This document shows positions 55,370 through 63,076 of a stretch of 64,000 nucleotides of DNA, piece by piece. The DNA lies in contig NZ_CP084951.1 in assembly GCF_022788655.1 (NCBI RefSeq), positions 2,666,001-2,730,000 of the forward strand, in the 5' to 3' direction. Each line of letters starts with the position of its first letter. Position 1 is the stretch's first letter. The notes under the pieces were generated by a model, which saw only the letters and a list, made by a program, of their open reading frames with translations, was not told where the DNA came from and made no database searches. Source of the DNA: Sulfitobacter indolifex. Its GTDB lineage: Bacteria; Pseudomonadota; Alphaproteobacteria; Rhodobacterales; Rhodobacteraceae. Both the position numbers and the translations under genes were made by a program.

Positions 55370-56013
55370 TGGTTTCTCTTCTCTTTCGCGATGCGCATAG
55401 AAATTTGTTCGGCCATTTCCTCGGCGGGTTGCGCGCTTTCAAGAAAGACAGCATCGAACCGACCATCCGGAGCCATCAGGTAAATGTGGCCCGCATGGGC
55501 CATGATGTAGCCGTCAGCCGCGTCCTCGTTCGAGAGCATCTCATGGTAGACCTTGAAGGCCTCCGCAGTCGCAGCCACCTGCGCTTTGTTCCCCGTCAGC
55601 CCGATCAACTGGGGGTGGAAGTTCGCAATATAGCCTTTGAGAACCTCAGGCGTGTCGCGCTCTGGGTCCACGGTCACAAACAGCGGGGCAACTTGGCTTG
55701 CGTCAGACCCAAGCTGATCAAGCACGCTGCCCATATAGGCCAAAGTGGTTGGGCAGATGTCGGGGCAATGGGTGAAGCCGAAGAATACAAGCTGCCAGCG
55801 ACCTTTGTAATCGTCCTGCGTGACAGTCTGGCCGTCGTGGTTAATTAACGTGAAATCGGAACGAATATCCGCGTCGCCGCGATAGACGGGCTGATGCGAA
55901 GGGATATGGCCGGGGCGCATCACGGCGAAACCCGCAAGGGCAACGGCGGCGGCAATTGCGGCGGTCCAAAGGGCAATGCGAAGCCGACGGTGGGTCGGGG
56001 TGATCTTTGTCAT
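55366..56013 (-). CDS. SCO family copper chaperone
   Basis: About 215 residues. N-terminal membrane anchor, then a thioredoxin fold with FFGFTHCPDICPTTL (metal-binding CxxxC), VDPERDTPEVLKGY and the metal-binding His near YIMAHAGHIYLM. SCO proteins deliver copper to the CuA site of cytochrome c oxidase or act as copper-dependent thiol reductases. ATG 56013 is chosen; the longer frame to 56064 has no ribosome binding site. Confidence 0.92.
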   Translation of the reverse strand: MTKITPTHRRLRIALWTAAIAAAVALAGFAVMRPGHIPSHQPVYRGDADIRSDFTLINHDGQTVTQDDYKGRWQLVFFGFTHCPDICPTTLAYMGSVLDQLGSDASQVAPLFVTVDPERDTPEVLKGYIANFHPQLIGLTGNKAQVAATAEAFKVYHEMLSNEDAADGYIMAHAGHIYLMAPDGRFDAVFLESAQPAEEMAEQISMRIAKEKRNQ

Positions 56014-56069
56014 AGTCTGTCTTTCAATGGGGTGATCCGCCCGCCGCTTGGACGGGCGAACCAAGAGCG

Positions 56070-56369
56070 TCAGCCTTTTTGATCTTCGGAATGATGCGTT
56101 TCCATATGCTCGTTCATGGACTGCATCATCTTGTTGCAGTTCTCCATCATCGGTCCCATCTCGGCCATCATCTTCATCATGGGCATCATACCTTCCATGC
56201 CTTCCATACCTTCCATGCCCTTCATGTCAGCCATGTCGCCTTTCATATGGTGGCCCTTGGCCATCGGCATATCGCCCGCCTCGGGTTTTGCCTCCTGCGC
56301 CTGCGCGAGAGAGGCGGCAAACATAAAGCCTGTCAGGGCTGCGGTGGTAAGTTTCACTGTATAAGTCAT
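56070..56369 (-). CDS. Exported Met-rich protein, putative copper-binding
   Basis: 99 residues. Signal peptide (cleaved near SLAQAQEA), then a mature part that is about one-quarter methionine, with repeated KGMEGMEGMEGMM and MMKMMAEMGPMMENC, several histidines (KGHHMKGD, HMETHHSED) and one Cys. Such runs bind Cu(I) in periplasmic copper-tolerance proteins. AAAGGAA lies six bases before ATG 56369. The longer frame to 56486 reads across the upstream broken gene and is rejected. Its place ahead of the SCO gene supports copper handling. Confidence 0.82.
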   Translation of the reverse strand: MTYTVKLTTAALTGFMFAASLAQAQEAKPEAGDMPMAKGHHMKGDMADMKGMEGMEGMEGMMPMMKMMAEMGPMMENCNKMMQSMNEHMETHHSEDQKG

Positions 56370-56391
56370 GTCAGTTCCTTTTGATTGAGGT

Positions 56392-56667
56392 TCAGTCTGT
56401 CGGGGCGTCCGGCTTTGCCACCGGATCGTTTTTGGCGCAGCTTGAGCCGCCGCGCATGCACAGCCCCAAAGCACACATGGCGGCACAAGGGGCGAGGCTG
56501 AGAAGCAAAGGCGCGGCCCCCACGGCGGTCAGCCAGTCTCAATTCAGCGCGGCCCCTCCGCCGATGGCGGCAAAGCCCGTCAGCATGAGGGTTTGGCGCC
56601 GCGCGGGCATAGGGATCGCGAAGGAGGGCCGGATTGCTTTTGAGAGTTGGGTCACTGTTGGGTTCAT
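56392..56667 (-). pseudogene. Small membrane protein gene interrupted by an in-frame TGA
   Basis: A frame starts at ATG 56667, overlapping the stop of the thioredoxin gene (ATGA). It reads 42 codons to GGGAALN, meets TGA at 56541-56539, then continues in frame for 49 more codons (DWLTAVGAAPLLLSLAP, then CAAMCALGLCM) to TGA 56394. The pieces make a 92-residue protein with two helices and several cysteines. The stop stands where a Trp (TGG) would fit. It is either a recent nonsense mutation, a sequencing error or, less likely, a recoded codon. The family is unknown. Confidence 0.6.
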
Positions 56668-57179
56668 CCCTTTGTGATGACGCGTTGGATTTGGGAAATG
56701 GCCGCCGGGCTGTCCCACGCGGCGGGGCCGACCTTGCGGGCAACCTCGCGGCCTTGGGGGTTGACCAGCAGCGTCGTGGGCAGGCCGACAACGCCAAAGG
56801 CCATCATCCCCCGCAGCTGGTCTGCCAGATAAAGGTCGAGATGCGTGATGGCGATCTCGGCATAAAAGGCGCGCACGGCGTCGAACCCGCCCTTGTCGAT
56901 TGAGAGCGCAAGAACGTGAAACTCCGCCCCGCCCAATCGCGCCTGAAGCCGGTCAAGGGTGGGCATTTCATGGCGACAAGGCGGGCACCATGTTGCCCAG
57001 ATATTGAGCAATACCGTCCGGCCACGAAAGTCCGCCAAAGTCAGACTCCGCCCTGCCCCATCCGTAATGGGCGGCGACAGCATCGGCAGGGGCTTTTGAT
57101 GTTCCGCCATGACAGTGCGCGCGGCGGCAGGCGAAGCCCCAAGCGCCAGCGCGCCGCCCAGAAAACCACGCCGCCTCAT
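56664..57179 (-). CDS. TlpA/ResA-type periplasmic thioredoxin
   Basis: 171 residues. A twin-arginine-like N-terminus (MRRRGFLGGALALG), then a thioredoxin fold with redox motif ATWCPPCRHEMP and cis-proline region GVVGLPTTLLV. It probably reduces disulfides in exported metalloproteins such as SCO or cytochrome c partners, using electrons from CcdA. It overlaps both neighbours by four bases. Confidence 0.9.
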   Translation of the reverse strand: MRRRGFLGGALALGASPAAARTVMAEHQKPLPMLSPPITDGAGRSLTLADFRGRTVLLNIWATWCPPCRHEMPTLDRLQARLGGAEFHVLALSIDKGGFDAVRAFYAEIAITHLDLYLADQLRGMMAFGVVGLPTTLLVNPQGREVARKVGPAAWDSPAAISQIQRVITKG

Positions 57180-57754
57180 GCGTTCTGCTCCTGCTGCAAA
57201 CGCCGCACCACGGGAAGAATATCTTCCTCCAGCGAGCGTCGATTGAACGGGCCGACATGTTTGTAAGCGATGCGCCCTTTAGCATCGATCACAAAGGTTT
57301 CCGGCACGCCGTAAACGCCCCAGTCAATCGCAGTTCGGCCCGAGCTGTCGGCACCGATCCGGTCATAAGGATCGCCAAGCTCCGCAAGGAACCTGCGGGC
57401 GGCGGCGGGCTTGTCCTTGAGGTTGATGCCGTGGATCGGCACGCTGTCGGTTTGGGCCAGCTCCACCAACAGTGGCATCTCAACCCGACACGGCACGCAC
57501 CACGAAGCCCAGACGTTCACGAGAGACACTTCGCCGCGCAGATCAGCCGTCGTGAGCCCCTTCCCGCGCCCTTCGATGGGCGGCAGATCAAACGCGGGAA
57601 TGTCCCGGCCGATCATCGTGCTGGGCAGGCCATCGTCGTTGTTGAACAGCCCCCAGAGAAACGCCGCCGCGATGGCCCCGAATACCATCGCAGGCAGGGC
57701 CACAATGAACCGCAACCACCGTGGCTTGCGGACAGGCTGTCTGTCCTTGCTCAT
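57176..57754 (-). CDS. CcmG/DsbE-type periplasmic thioredoxin
   Basis: 192 residues, one N-terminal anchor helix (about 14-38), then a thioredoxin fold with WASWCVPCRVEMP and the DsbE signature GVYGVPETFVID. The canonical role is reduction of apocytochrome c before heme attachment; a cytochrome c is encoded just upstream. It is coupled by four-base overlaps on both sides. It is probably a second copy dedicated to this operon. Confidence 0.92.
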   Translation of the reverse strand: MSKDRQPVRKPRWLRFIVALPAMVFGAIAAAFLWGLFNNDDGLPSTMIGRDIPAFDLPPIEGRGKGLTTADLRGEVSLVNVWASWCVPCRVEMPLLVELAQTDSVPIHGINLKDKPAAARRFLAELGDPYDRIGADSSGRTAIDWGVYGVPETFVIDAKGRIAYKHVGPFNRRSLEEDILPVVRRLQQEQNA

Positions 57755-58227
57755 GCTCCGCCCTCATCCTTGGCGGTGACTTCAGCCTGAAAGCCGCGCT
57801 CCCGCTCGGGCCAGGTGCTTTTGATATAGCCAAGGATCGCCGTGATCTCTGCGTCACTCAGGATGCTGTCGAACACCGGCATGTCACTTTCATAGCCCGG
57901 CACGACCGAAGCCAGTCCGTTCTTGGTAATATCAAAAATCTGCTGATCGGCATGGTGCCACGTATGGCCAGTTTCATCATGCGGCGGCGCGGGCATGCGG
58001 CCAGTGTCGAGCCGCCTGCGCCAGTCCGGCTGACCTTCGAGATCGGCGCCGTGGCAGGAGGCGCAGCTCTCGGCATAAAGCCCCGCGCCACGCTCGATCA
58101 TCTCTGCGTCCACCGGCACGCCGAGCACGGCGAGCGCCGGGGGGCTGTCCTCCTTCCCCCCGGCCCAGACAGCGACCGCCGCCGCGCCTGCGATACCGAT
58201 CACGGCGGTCAGACCCAACCGGTTCAT
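57751..58227 (-). CDS. Membrane-anchored or secreted c-type cytochrome
   Basis: 158 residues with an N-terminal hydrophobic helix and one heme site, CASCH near residue 55. The sixth ligand is likely the Met in ESDMPVFDSIL. The fold is a class I mono-heme cytochrome. It could pass electrons from an oxidase-like partner or take part in metal redox. It overlaps both neighbours by four bases. Confidence 0.9.
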   Translation of the reverse strand: MNRLGLTAVIGIAGAAAVAVWAGGKEDSPPALAVLGVPVDAEMIERGAGLYAESCASCHGADLEGQPDWRRRLDTGRMPAPPHDETGHTWHHADQQIFDITKNGLASVVPGYESDMPVFDSILSDAEITAILGYIKSTWPERERGFQAEVTAKDEGGA

Positions 58228-58370
58228 ACGGGCCGCCGTAGGTATTTGACCAAGGCCAGCGCGCCCAGCACCAGCACCGCCAGCACCAAGAGGAAGAGCA
58301 CGCCACAGGCGATCATCATTCCGACCGACATCGGCCCATTCATCATAGTTCCGTTCATCATGTCCATCAT
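58224..58370 (-). CDS. Small Met-rich single-pass membrane protein
   Basis: 48 residues: a Met-rich N-terminus (MMDMMNGTMMNGPM), one transmembrane helix (about 17-40) and a basic tail KYLRRPV. The start ATG 58370 has GAGG five bases upstream. The Met run suggests Cu(I) binding on the periplasmic side. It overlaps the cytochrome gene by four bases and follows the DUF411 gene by seven. Family not recognised. Confidence 0.7.
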   Translation of the reverse strand: MMDMMNGTMMNGPMSVGMMIACGVLFLLVLAVLVLGALALVKYLRRPV

Positions 58371-58377
58371 TCTATCC

Positions 58378-58872
58378 TCATTCATTTGAATACACGGCCA
58401 CGCCGTCCTCACCGAAAGCGTAGGTCTTGAGCGTGCCGCTCTTGCCTGCCATGCCGGGCGCGTTCTGGGGCATACCCGGCAGCGTGATGCCGGTGACCTC
58501 GGGGCGCTCGGATGTCAGGCGCTGGATAATCTCAACAGGCACCAGACCGCTGACGTAATAGCCATCGACCTCGGCAAGGTGGCACCCCAGCCCCTGTTCC
58601 GGCACGCCGACCTCGACCGAGCGTTTGTCAAAATCTCGGTCGTCGATGCGGGTCACGTGATAGCCGTTCTCTTCGGCAAAATCGGCATAGGCATCGCAGC
58701 AGCCACAGGACGGGTCGCGCCAGATGGTCATTTGGCGATCTGCAGGGACAGTGCTTGCCACGGTGTCGGCGGGCGGCGTGTTGTCGTTTTCCGCCATGCC
58801 GAAGGTGGCGAAACCGATGATACCGGCGGCGGTGAGGGCCGCGGCCGCGCCGAGGGTGAATTTGCTGTTCAT
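58378..58872 (-). CDS. DUF411 metal-binding protein
   Basis: 164 residues, signal peptide, then the DUF411 domain with DPSCGCCDAYADF (CxCC-type cluster), GLGCHLAEVDGYYVSGLVP and the closing GITLPGMPQNAPGM. DUF411 proteins are linked to copper and other metal resistance. It overlaps the upstream beta-propeller gene by four bases. Confidence 0.92.
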   Translation of the reverse strand: MNSKFTLGAAAALTAAGIIGFATFGMAENDNTPPADTVASTVPADRQMTIWRDPSCGCCDAYADFAEENGYHVTRIDDRDFDKRSVEVGVPEQGLGCHLAEVDGYYVSGLVPVEIIQRLTSERPEVTGITLPGMPQNAPGMAGKSGTLKTYAFGEDGVAVYSNE

Positions 58873-59816
58873 GTCTGGTCTCCTTGAGGGATATTGAGGG
58901 GATCAAAGGTCAGGCCACCATCGCGGCTGACCGAAAGAGTGCCGTCGCGAACGGCGACAAGGTGTTCAGGGTCGGCAGGGTCGACAGCCAGCGCGTCGAT
59001 CTTTCCCGCCGCCGCACGCGTCCAATTCACGCCCGCGTCTGTCGAGGTCCAAAGGCCAGTCGCCAGCCCAGCGTAGAGCCGTTCAGGCGCTTTGGGGGAG
59101 AGTGCCAGATGGGTGATCGGCTGGTCTTCGGGCAGAGGTTTGGCAGGCGGCGGCGTTTTGCCCGCAGCCAGCGCATCCATCGCATCGTCCGCGGTCACAT
59201 CCTGCCAGCGGCAAAAGCAATCCGGCACGCGGGTCAGCCCGGCGTCGGTCCCGGCATAGAGCCAGATGCCGCCCATGCCAGTCGGATTGCCCACCGAGAC
59301 AAGCGTCAACACCTCGCGTTCGGCCCCATCGAGATAAGGCCGGTCCATGACGAATTCCCAGCTTTCTCCTGCGTCTTGGCTGCGCCAAAGCCCGTCGTTT
59401 GCAAGGGCGGCATAGAGCATGTCTGGCTCAAGCGCGGCCTGGGTGAGCGCGGTGACGCGGGTCGCAGGCAAGCCCGCGCTGGCGTCTGCCCATGTGCGTC
59501 CCCCATCCCGGCTGCGCATAAGGCCGACAGGATCAACCGCCGCGAACAAAGTGCCCGGAGTCTCTGGGTGGCTGGTGATCGCGGTGAGTGATCGCTCCAG
59601 CGGAATGTGCTGGATGCCGCTCGGGGCGGACACGCGCCAAAGCTTGCGCTTTGAAGCCGCGACGAGTGCATCGCCGTCATAATGCAGCGCACGGACCGCC
59701 GCCCCCGTTGTCGTCGCGAGGGAGGCATGAGGAAGGATCAGCGTCGCCCCAATTGCGGCAAGCCCGCCGGACAGCACACGCCTGCGCGACATATCGCGCG
59801 ATGGATGAATAGACAT
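58869..59816 (-). CDS. Tat-exported sialidase-like beta-propeller protein
   Basis: About 315 residues. It starts with a twin-arginine signal (SRRRVLSGG) and continues with sialidase/BNR-like repeats such as SRDGGRTWADASAGLP, SQDAGESWEF, STDAGVNWTRA and SRDGGLTFDP. It matches the so-called F510_1955 glycosylhydrolase group in type, which often accompanies DUF411. No catalytic residues of a glycosidase can be confirmed. The cysteine pair in VPDCFCRWQDV may bind metal. It is the probable first gene of the operon. Confidence 0.8.
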   Translation of the reverse strand: MSIHPSRDMSRRRVLSGGLAAIGATLILPHASLATTTGAAVRALHYDGDALVAASKRKLWRVSAPSGIQHIPLERSLTAITSHPETPGTLFAAVDPVGLMRSRDGGRTWADASAGLPATRVTALTQAALEPDMLYAALANDGLWRSQDAGESWEFVMDRPYLDGAEREVLTLVSVGNPTGMGGIWLYAGTDAGLTRVPDCFCRWQDVTADDAMDALAAGKTPPPAKPLPEDQPITHLALSPKAPERLYAGLATGLWTSTDAGVNWTRAAAGKIDALAVDPADPEHLVAVRDGTLSVSRDGGLTFDPLNIPQGDQT

Positions 59817-59914
59817 AAACGTCGTTCCCGAAAGTGACGAAGAAGGTCGAGCGCGCCGCTGCACAATGGCAGCAAACGTCGCGAGACCGGGCCGTCACCC
59901 TTGGGTGCGGCCGG

Positions 59915-60262
59915 TCAACTTAGGGAGGTGGTTCGCGGTGGGAAAGGGTCAGATCCGAGATCAATCCCGGCGAGGCCAAGATCCCCCGGCACAGGCGCGA
60001 AGAAGCGCTGCACGCTTTCGAGTTGGGACTGAAGCATCTGCGAGGTTACAAAGAGGGGTGCCGTGCAATCAATGTCGCACATCACCTCACCCTGCTCTTC
60101 CTGCAAGCAAGCTGTGCAGGTATCGTCCTCTTCCATCGTCGCGGATGCGGTCAAACCTGACATCTGCATCGACATGTTCGCCGCCGCCAAATCATGCGCC
60201 AATACGCCCGTCAAAAGTACGAGCGAGAGGCAGAATGTGGCAAGGCGAAGCAGGATGCGCAT
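59915..60262 (-). CDS. Small exported Cys-rich protein of unknown family
   Basis: 115 residues from ATG 60262; upstream frame is rejected. The signal peptide ends near LAAANMS. The mature part has a Met cluster (MSMQMSG) and four cysteines (CTACLQEEQGEVMCDIDC), which could bind copper or form disulfides. It sits between the metal exporter and the propeller operon on the same strand. No family is recognised. Confidence 0.65.
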   Translation of the reverse strand: MRILLRLATFCLSLVLLTGVLAHDLAAANMSMQMSGLTASATMEEDDTCTACLQEEQGEVMCDIDCTAPLFVTSQMLQSQLESVQRFFAPVPGDLGLAGIDLGSDPFPPRTTSLS

Positions 60263-60375
60263 GGCAGAGATATAGGAACCCGATGCGGTGGTGTCGATCC
60301 CCTCACCAGAAAGTGAGGGTGAGCGATCCGTCGCAGGCCCGCAGATCGGCAAGACACAGCGCATTGCGATGAGCC

Positions 60376-61344
60376 TCAGCGGTCGTGCGACGCCTCAACG
60401 CTGTGCTCAGCGTCTTTGCCAGCGCGCGTCGGGCCGCTCTCATGCCCAAACAACGCGGCATCCTGATGGGCATTCGCGGAAGTTTCAAACTCAAGGCTTG
60501 AATGGGTGATGCCGAAGTCATTCGCGAGCATTTTCTTGACCGCCTGCTTCACGGCTTCAAGGTCCGTCCAATCTTGCCCCTCCAACACCACATGGCAATC
60601 GAGCGCCACCTCATGCTCTTGCATCTGCCAAAGATGAACATGATGCACGTCCCTGACGCCAGCGACCTTGGTCATTGCCTCGACCACAGCGCCCGCATCC
60701 ATGTCAGGCGGGCTGCCCAGCATCAACATACGGATCGGACCGCCAATTTCAGTAAGGGCCAGATAGAGAATATAAAGCGCAATACCGATGGTGATCGCCG
60801 GATCAACCCAACGCAGATCGTAAAGGATGATGAGCGTGCCGCCGAAAATCACCGCGACCGAGGCCAGCGCATCTGACAGGTTGTGCAAGAACAGCGCCCT
60901 GATATTCACGCTGCCCTTTTGCATCGAGTAGGTGAGCAGCGCCGTCAACGTATCGACGACAAGCGCGACCCCGCCCAGAATGACCACCGTCCAACCCGCC
61001 ACCGCAGGCGGATCAATCATGCGCATCCCGCCTTCGTAGATCAGATATATCCCGACAAGAATAAGCGTGGTGTAGTTAATCAAAGCCGCAACGATTTCGA
61101 TCCGGCCATAGCCAAACGTCATTCGCGCATCTGCCGGACGCCGTGCGATTTTTCGGGCGACAAAGGCGATGACCAGTGAGGCCATGTCCGAAAAGTTGTG
61201 CAGCGCGTCCGCGATAAGGGCGAGCGACCCTGCAAAGACACCGCCCACGATCTGCGCCACCGTCAGAAGGGCATTCGCCCAGATGGCCAGAGATACTCTG
61301 CGGTCCCCGCTTTCGGGGTCAATATGGGCGTGATCATGTGCCAT
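60376..61344 (-). CDS. CDF-family divalent metal exporter (CzcD/ZitB type)
   Basis: 322 residues, six helices. The metal-binding HxxxD pairs HNFSD (helix 2) and HNLSD (helix 5) are present, and a His-rich start (MAHDHAHID). The C-terminal domain contains VHHVHLWQMQEHEV. It exports zinc, cadmium or cobalt by proton exchange. The upstream region carries a MerR-type promoter matching the divergent merR gene. Confidence 0.94.
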   Translation of the reverse strand: MAHDHAHIDPESGDRRVSLAIWANALLTVAQIVGGVFAGSLALIADALHNFSDMASLVIAFVARKIARRPADARMTFGYGRIEIVAALINYTTLILVGIYLIYEGGMRMIDPPAVAGWTVVILGGVALVVDTLTALLTYSMQKGSVNIRALFLHNLSDALASVAVIFGGTLIILYDLRWVDPAITIGIALYILYLALTEIGGPIRMLMLGSPPDMDAGAVVEAMTKVAGVRDVHHVHLWQMQEHEVALDCHVVLEGQDWTDLEAVKQAVKKMLANDFGITHSSLEFETSANAHQDAALFGHESGPTRAGKDAEHSVEASHDR

Positions 61345-61395
61345 CTGTGCTTCCTACCGGTTTGGGGTCATAACCGCTGCGTTCCGTCAGAAGTA

Positions 61396-61426
61396 GAGAT
61401 ACGACCTACAGCGACTGTAGCTTCAA
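61396..61426 (-). promoter_or_regulatory. MerR-type promoter and operator of the CDF exporter gene
   Basis: On the minus strand: TTGAAG (-35) at 61426-61421, a 19-base spacer and TATCTC (-10) at 61401-61396. The dyad CTACAG-N3-CTGTAG (61406-61420) fills the spacer. A 19-base spacer holding a dyad is the hallmark of MerR-activated promoters. Confidence 0.8.
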
Positions 61427-61583
61427 GCGATTTGTCGACCTTTTCCTCTCTCGGTCAAGTTCCATGGCGATAGGCTGCGCGAATGGTCTTACGGTAGACC
61501 ATGATACAGCGCGTTGCAGAATTCACAGGACGCGCTGTCACCCCCTTCATCGAACCCCAGCTTGCGCGACACCCTTCCAAAAC

Positions 61584-61598
61584 CTACAGAGACTGTAG
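61584..61598. promoter_or_regulatory. MerR operator upstream of the merR-type gene
   Basis: CTACAG-AGA-CTGTAG, the same dyad as at 61406 with a different centre. It lies 17 bp before the regulator ATG. No good -35 flanks it, so here the regulator probably represses or lightly tunes its own gene. Confidence 0.7.
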
Positions 61599-61615
61599 AA
61601 TGGAAGGGATCAGAC

Positions 61616-62041
61616 ATGCTTGCTATCGGCATACTCGCAAAGCGCACTGGCACCAAAGTGCAGACGATCCGCTATTACGAGCATATCGGTCTAATGCCTG
61701 AACCCGGCCGGACCGAAGGCGGCCAGCGGCGCTATGGCGATGCCGAGTTGGACCGTCTCTCCTTCATCCGCCATTCCCGCCAGCTCGGCTTTTCGCTGGA
61801 GGCGATCCGAGAGTTGCTTGGCCTCTCTGACACGCCCGACCGATCCTGCGCTGATGTCGATGCCATCGCCCAAAAACAACTTCGCCAAGTCGAGGCGCGG
61901 CTTGTGCGGCTCGAGGCCCTCCGCGTTGAATTGCAACGCATGATCGGTGCCTGCAATGCGGATCGGGTGGCTGATTGTCGCATCCTTGAGGTGCTGCGCG
62001 ACCATGAGGAATGCCTCGCCGATCACGGGGCCACCGCCTGA
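61616..62041 (+). CDS. MerR-family metal-responsive regulator (ZntR/CadR type)
   Basis: 141 residues. [24 protein letters not shown] with YYEHIGL and, after a dimerisation helix, metal-site cysteines C78, C113 and C121. That pattern is like ZntR, CadR or PbrR rather than CueR. It should activate the CDF gene in the presence of zinc, cadmium or lead. The upstream open frame begins at 61514, but ATG 61616 has AAGGGA and starts the HTH. The stop overlaps the next start (TGATG). Confidence 0.92.
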   Translation: MLAIGILAKRTGTKVQTIRYYEHIGLMPEPGRTEGGQRRYGDAELDRLSFIRHSRQLGFSLEAIRELLGLSDTPDRSCADVDAIAQKQLRQVEARLVRLEALRVELQRMIGACNADRVADCRILEVLRDHEECLADHGATA

Positions 62042-62364
62042 TGCCTGCCGCCCTGCTCTATCCGCTTGCGGCATTGGCTGAGATCGTCGGGTGTTTTGCG
62101 GTCTGGGCGTGGTGGCGCGGCGCATCGCCGCTGTGGCTGGTGCCGGGGATGATCAGCTTGGCGCTGTTTGCGGGGTTGTTGGCCTTGGTCGAAGCCGGGT
62201 TCGCCGGGCGCGCTTTTGCGGCCTATGGCGGCGTTTATATCGCGGCTTCGCTGACATGGATGTGGGCGGTAGAAGGGCAGCGGCCTGATCTTTGGGATGC
62301 TGCCGGGGCGGGCCTCTGCATTCTTGGCGCAGCGGTGATTATTCTCGCGCCCCGCGCCGGATAG
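62041..62364 (+). CDS. YnfA-family (UPF0060) small membrane protein
   Basis: 107 residues with four helices, covering almost the entire sequence. Patterns [18 protein letters not shown] and [16 protein letters not shown] match UPF0060. The family is SMR-like and has been linked to efflux of cations or drugs. It is translationally coupled to the merR gene (TGATG), which may place it under the metal regulator. Confidence 0.93.
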   Translation: MPAALLYPLAALAEIVGCFAVWAWWRGASPLWLVPGMISLALFAGLLALVEAGFAGRAFAAYGGVYIAASLTWMWAVEGQRPDLWDAAGAGLCILGAAVIILAPRAG

Positions 62365-62395
62365 GCTGCCGACCCTTCTGAAAGGGCCGGCAGCC
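62364..62395. terminator. Bidirectional terminator-like stem-loop
   Basis: GGCTGCCG-a-CCCTT / AAGGG-c-CGGCAGCC with a four-base loop, lying between convergent genes. One internal mismatch. No T-run, but position and stability support a terminator for both sides. Confidence 0.6.
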
Positions 62396-62402
62396 ATGTG
62401 GT

Positions 62403-63059
62403 TTAGCTGGCGTCTTTGAATTCGTCGTATTCGCCGCGCACCTGAACGGTCACGGTGACCGCTGTCTTGTCACGGTTGCGCCAGAACCAGCCGTGTTCAC
62501 CTGCGAAACCGGCGGTGATTTCGCCCTCTTCACCTGTCGAGCCGCGGCCTTTGTAATAGGTCTCGGATTGGCCCGACCCATGGCCGTGCAGGTCAAAGTT
62601 CACACGCCCCCCGTCGACCAACATAGCGTATTGCGCGGTTTGGCCTTCTTCCATCACCAACTTCCACTCGGCAGACTCGCCCGGCGCCAGCGTAAAGGTG
62701 ATTTCATCGCGCCATTCTTGCACGGGTTCAGACGGCACCTCTTCGGCATGGGCGGCCCCGACGAAGACGCTGAAGATGTCGTTCATCAGGCTGGATTGCT
62801 CTTGGGTCACAAGCGCGCCCTGCTCTTCCAGCGCTTTGATGCGGTCTGCTTCGGCCTCTGCGGCGAGCTGGCTTTTGATCTCGCCCATTTCAGCGAGCCC
62901 AAGCACGCCGCCGATCCCCGTAGGGTCGATGTCGTATTCGGCGGGCAGCACCACGGTCACGAGGATCGCGACAGCACTGGCCGCTGCAATGGCGGTGGAG
63001 CGGATGAGCTGCGCGGAGGTGGGCAATTCGTTGAGGCTTGGTTTTTCTGCATTGAACAT
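62403..63059 (-). CDS. Transmembrane anchor protein of unknown function
   Basis: 218 residues. One N-terminal helix (about 22-40), a charged coiled-coil-like stretch (EIKSQLAAEAEADRIKALEEQGA), then a beta-rich exported domain with FTLAPGESAEWKLVMEEG, HGHG and FWRNRDKTAVTVTVQV. It follows the HupE/UreJ gene by 17 bases and the pair often occurs together in Roseobacter relatives. Function unknown; a His-rich HGHGSGQ loop might bind a metal. Confidence 0.75.
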   Translation of the reverse strand: MFNAEKPSLNELPTSAQLIRSTAIAAASAVAILVTVVLPAEYDIDPTGIGGVLGLAEMGEIKSQLAAEAEADRIKALEEQGALVTQEQSSLMNDIFSVFVGAAHAEEVPSEPVQEWRDEITFTLAPGESAEWKLVMEEGQTAQYAMLVDGGRVNFDLHGHGSGQSETYYKGRGSTGEEGEITAGFAGEHGWFWRNRDKTAVTVTVQVRGEYDEFKDAS

Positions 63060-63076
63060 GTGGTTCTCCTATTTGC

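Noticed and set aside
56366..56797. Minus-strand frame of 143 codons across the broken gene
   Set aside because: It is in a different frame from tlpA and the interrupted small gene, is Arg/Pro-rich, and has no ribosome binding site.
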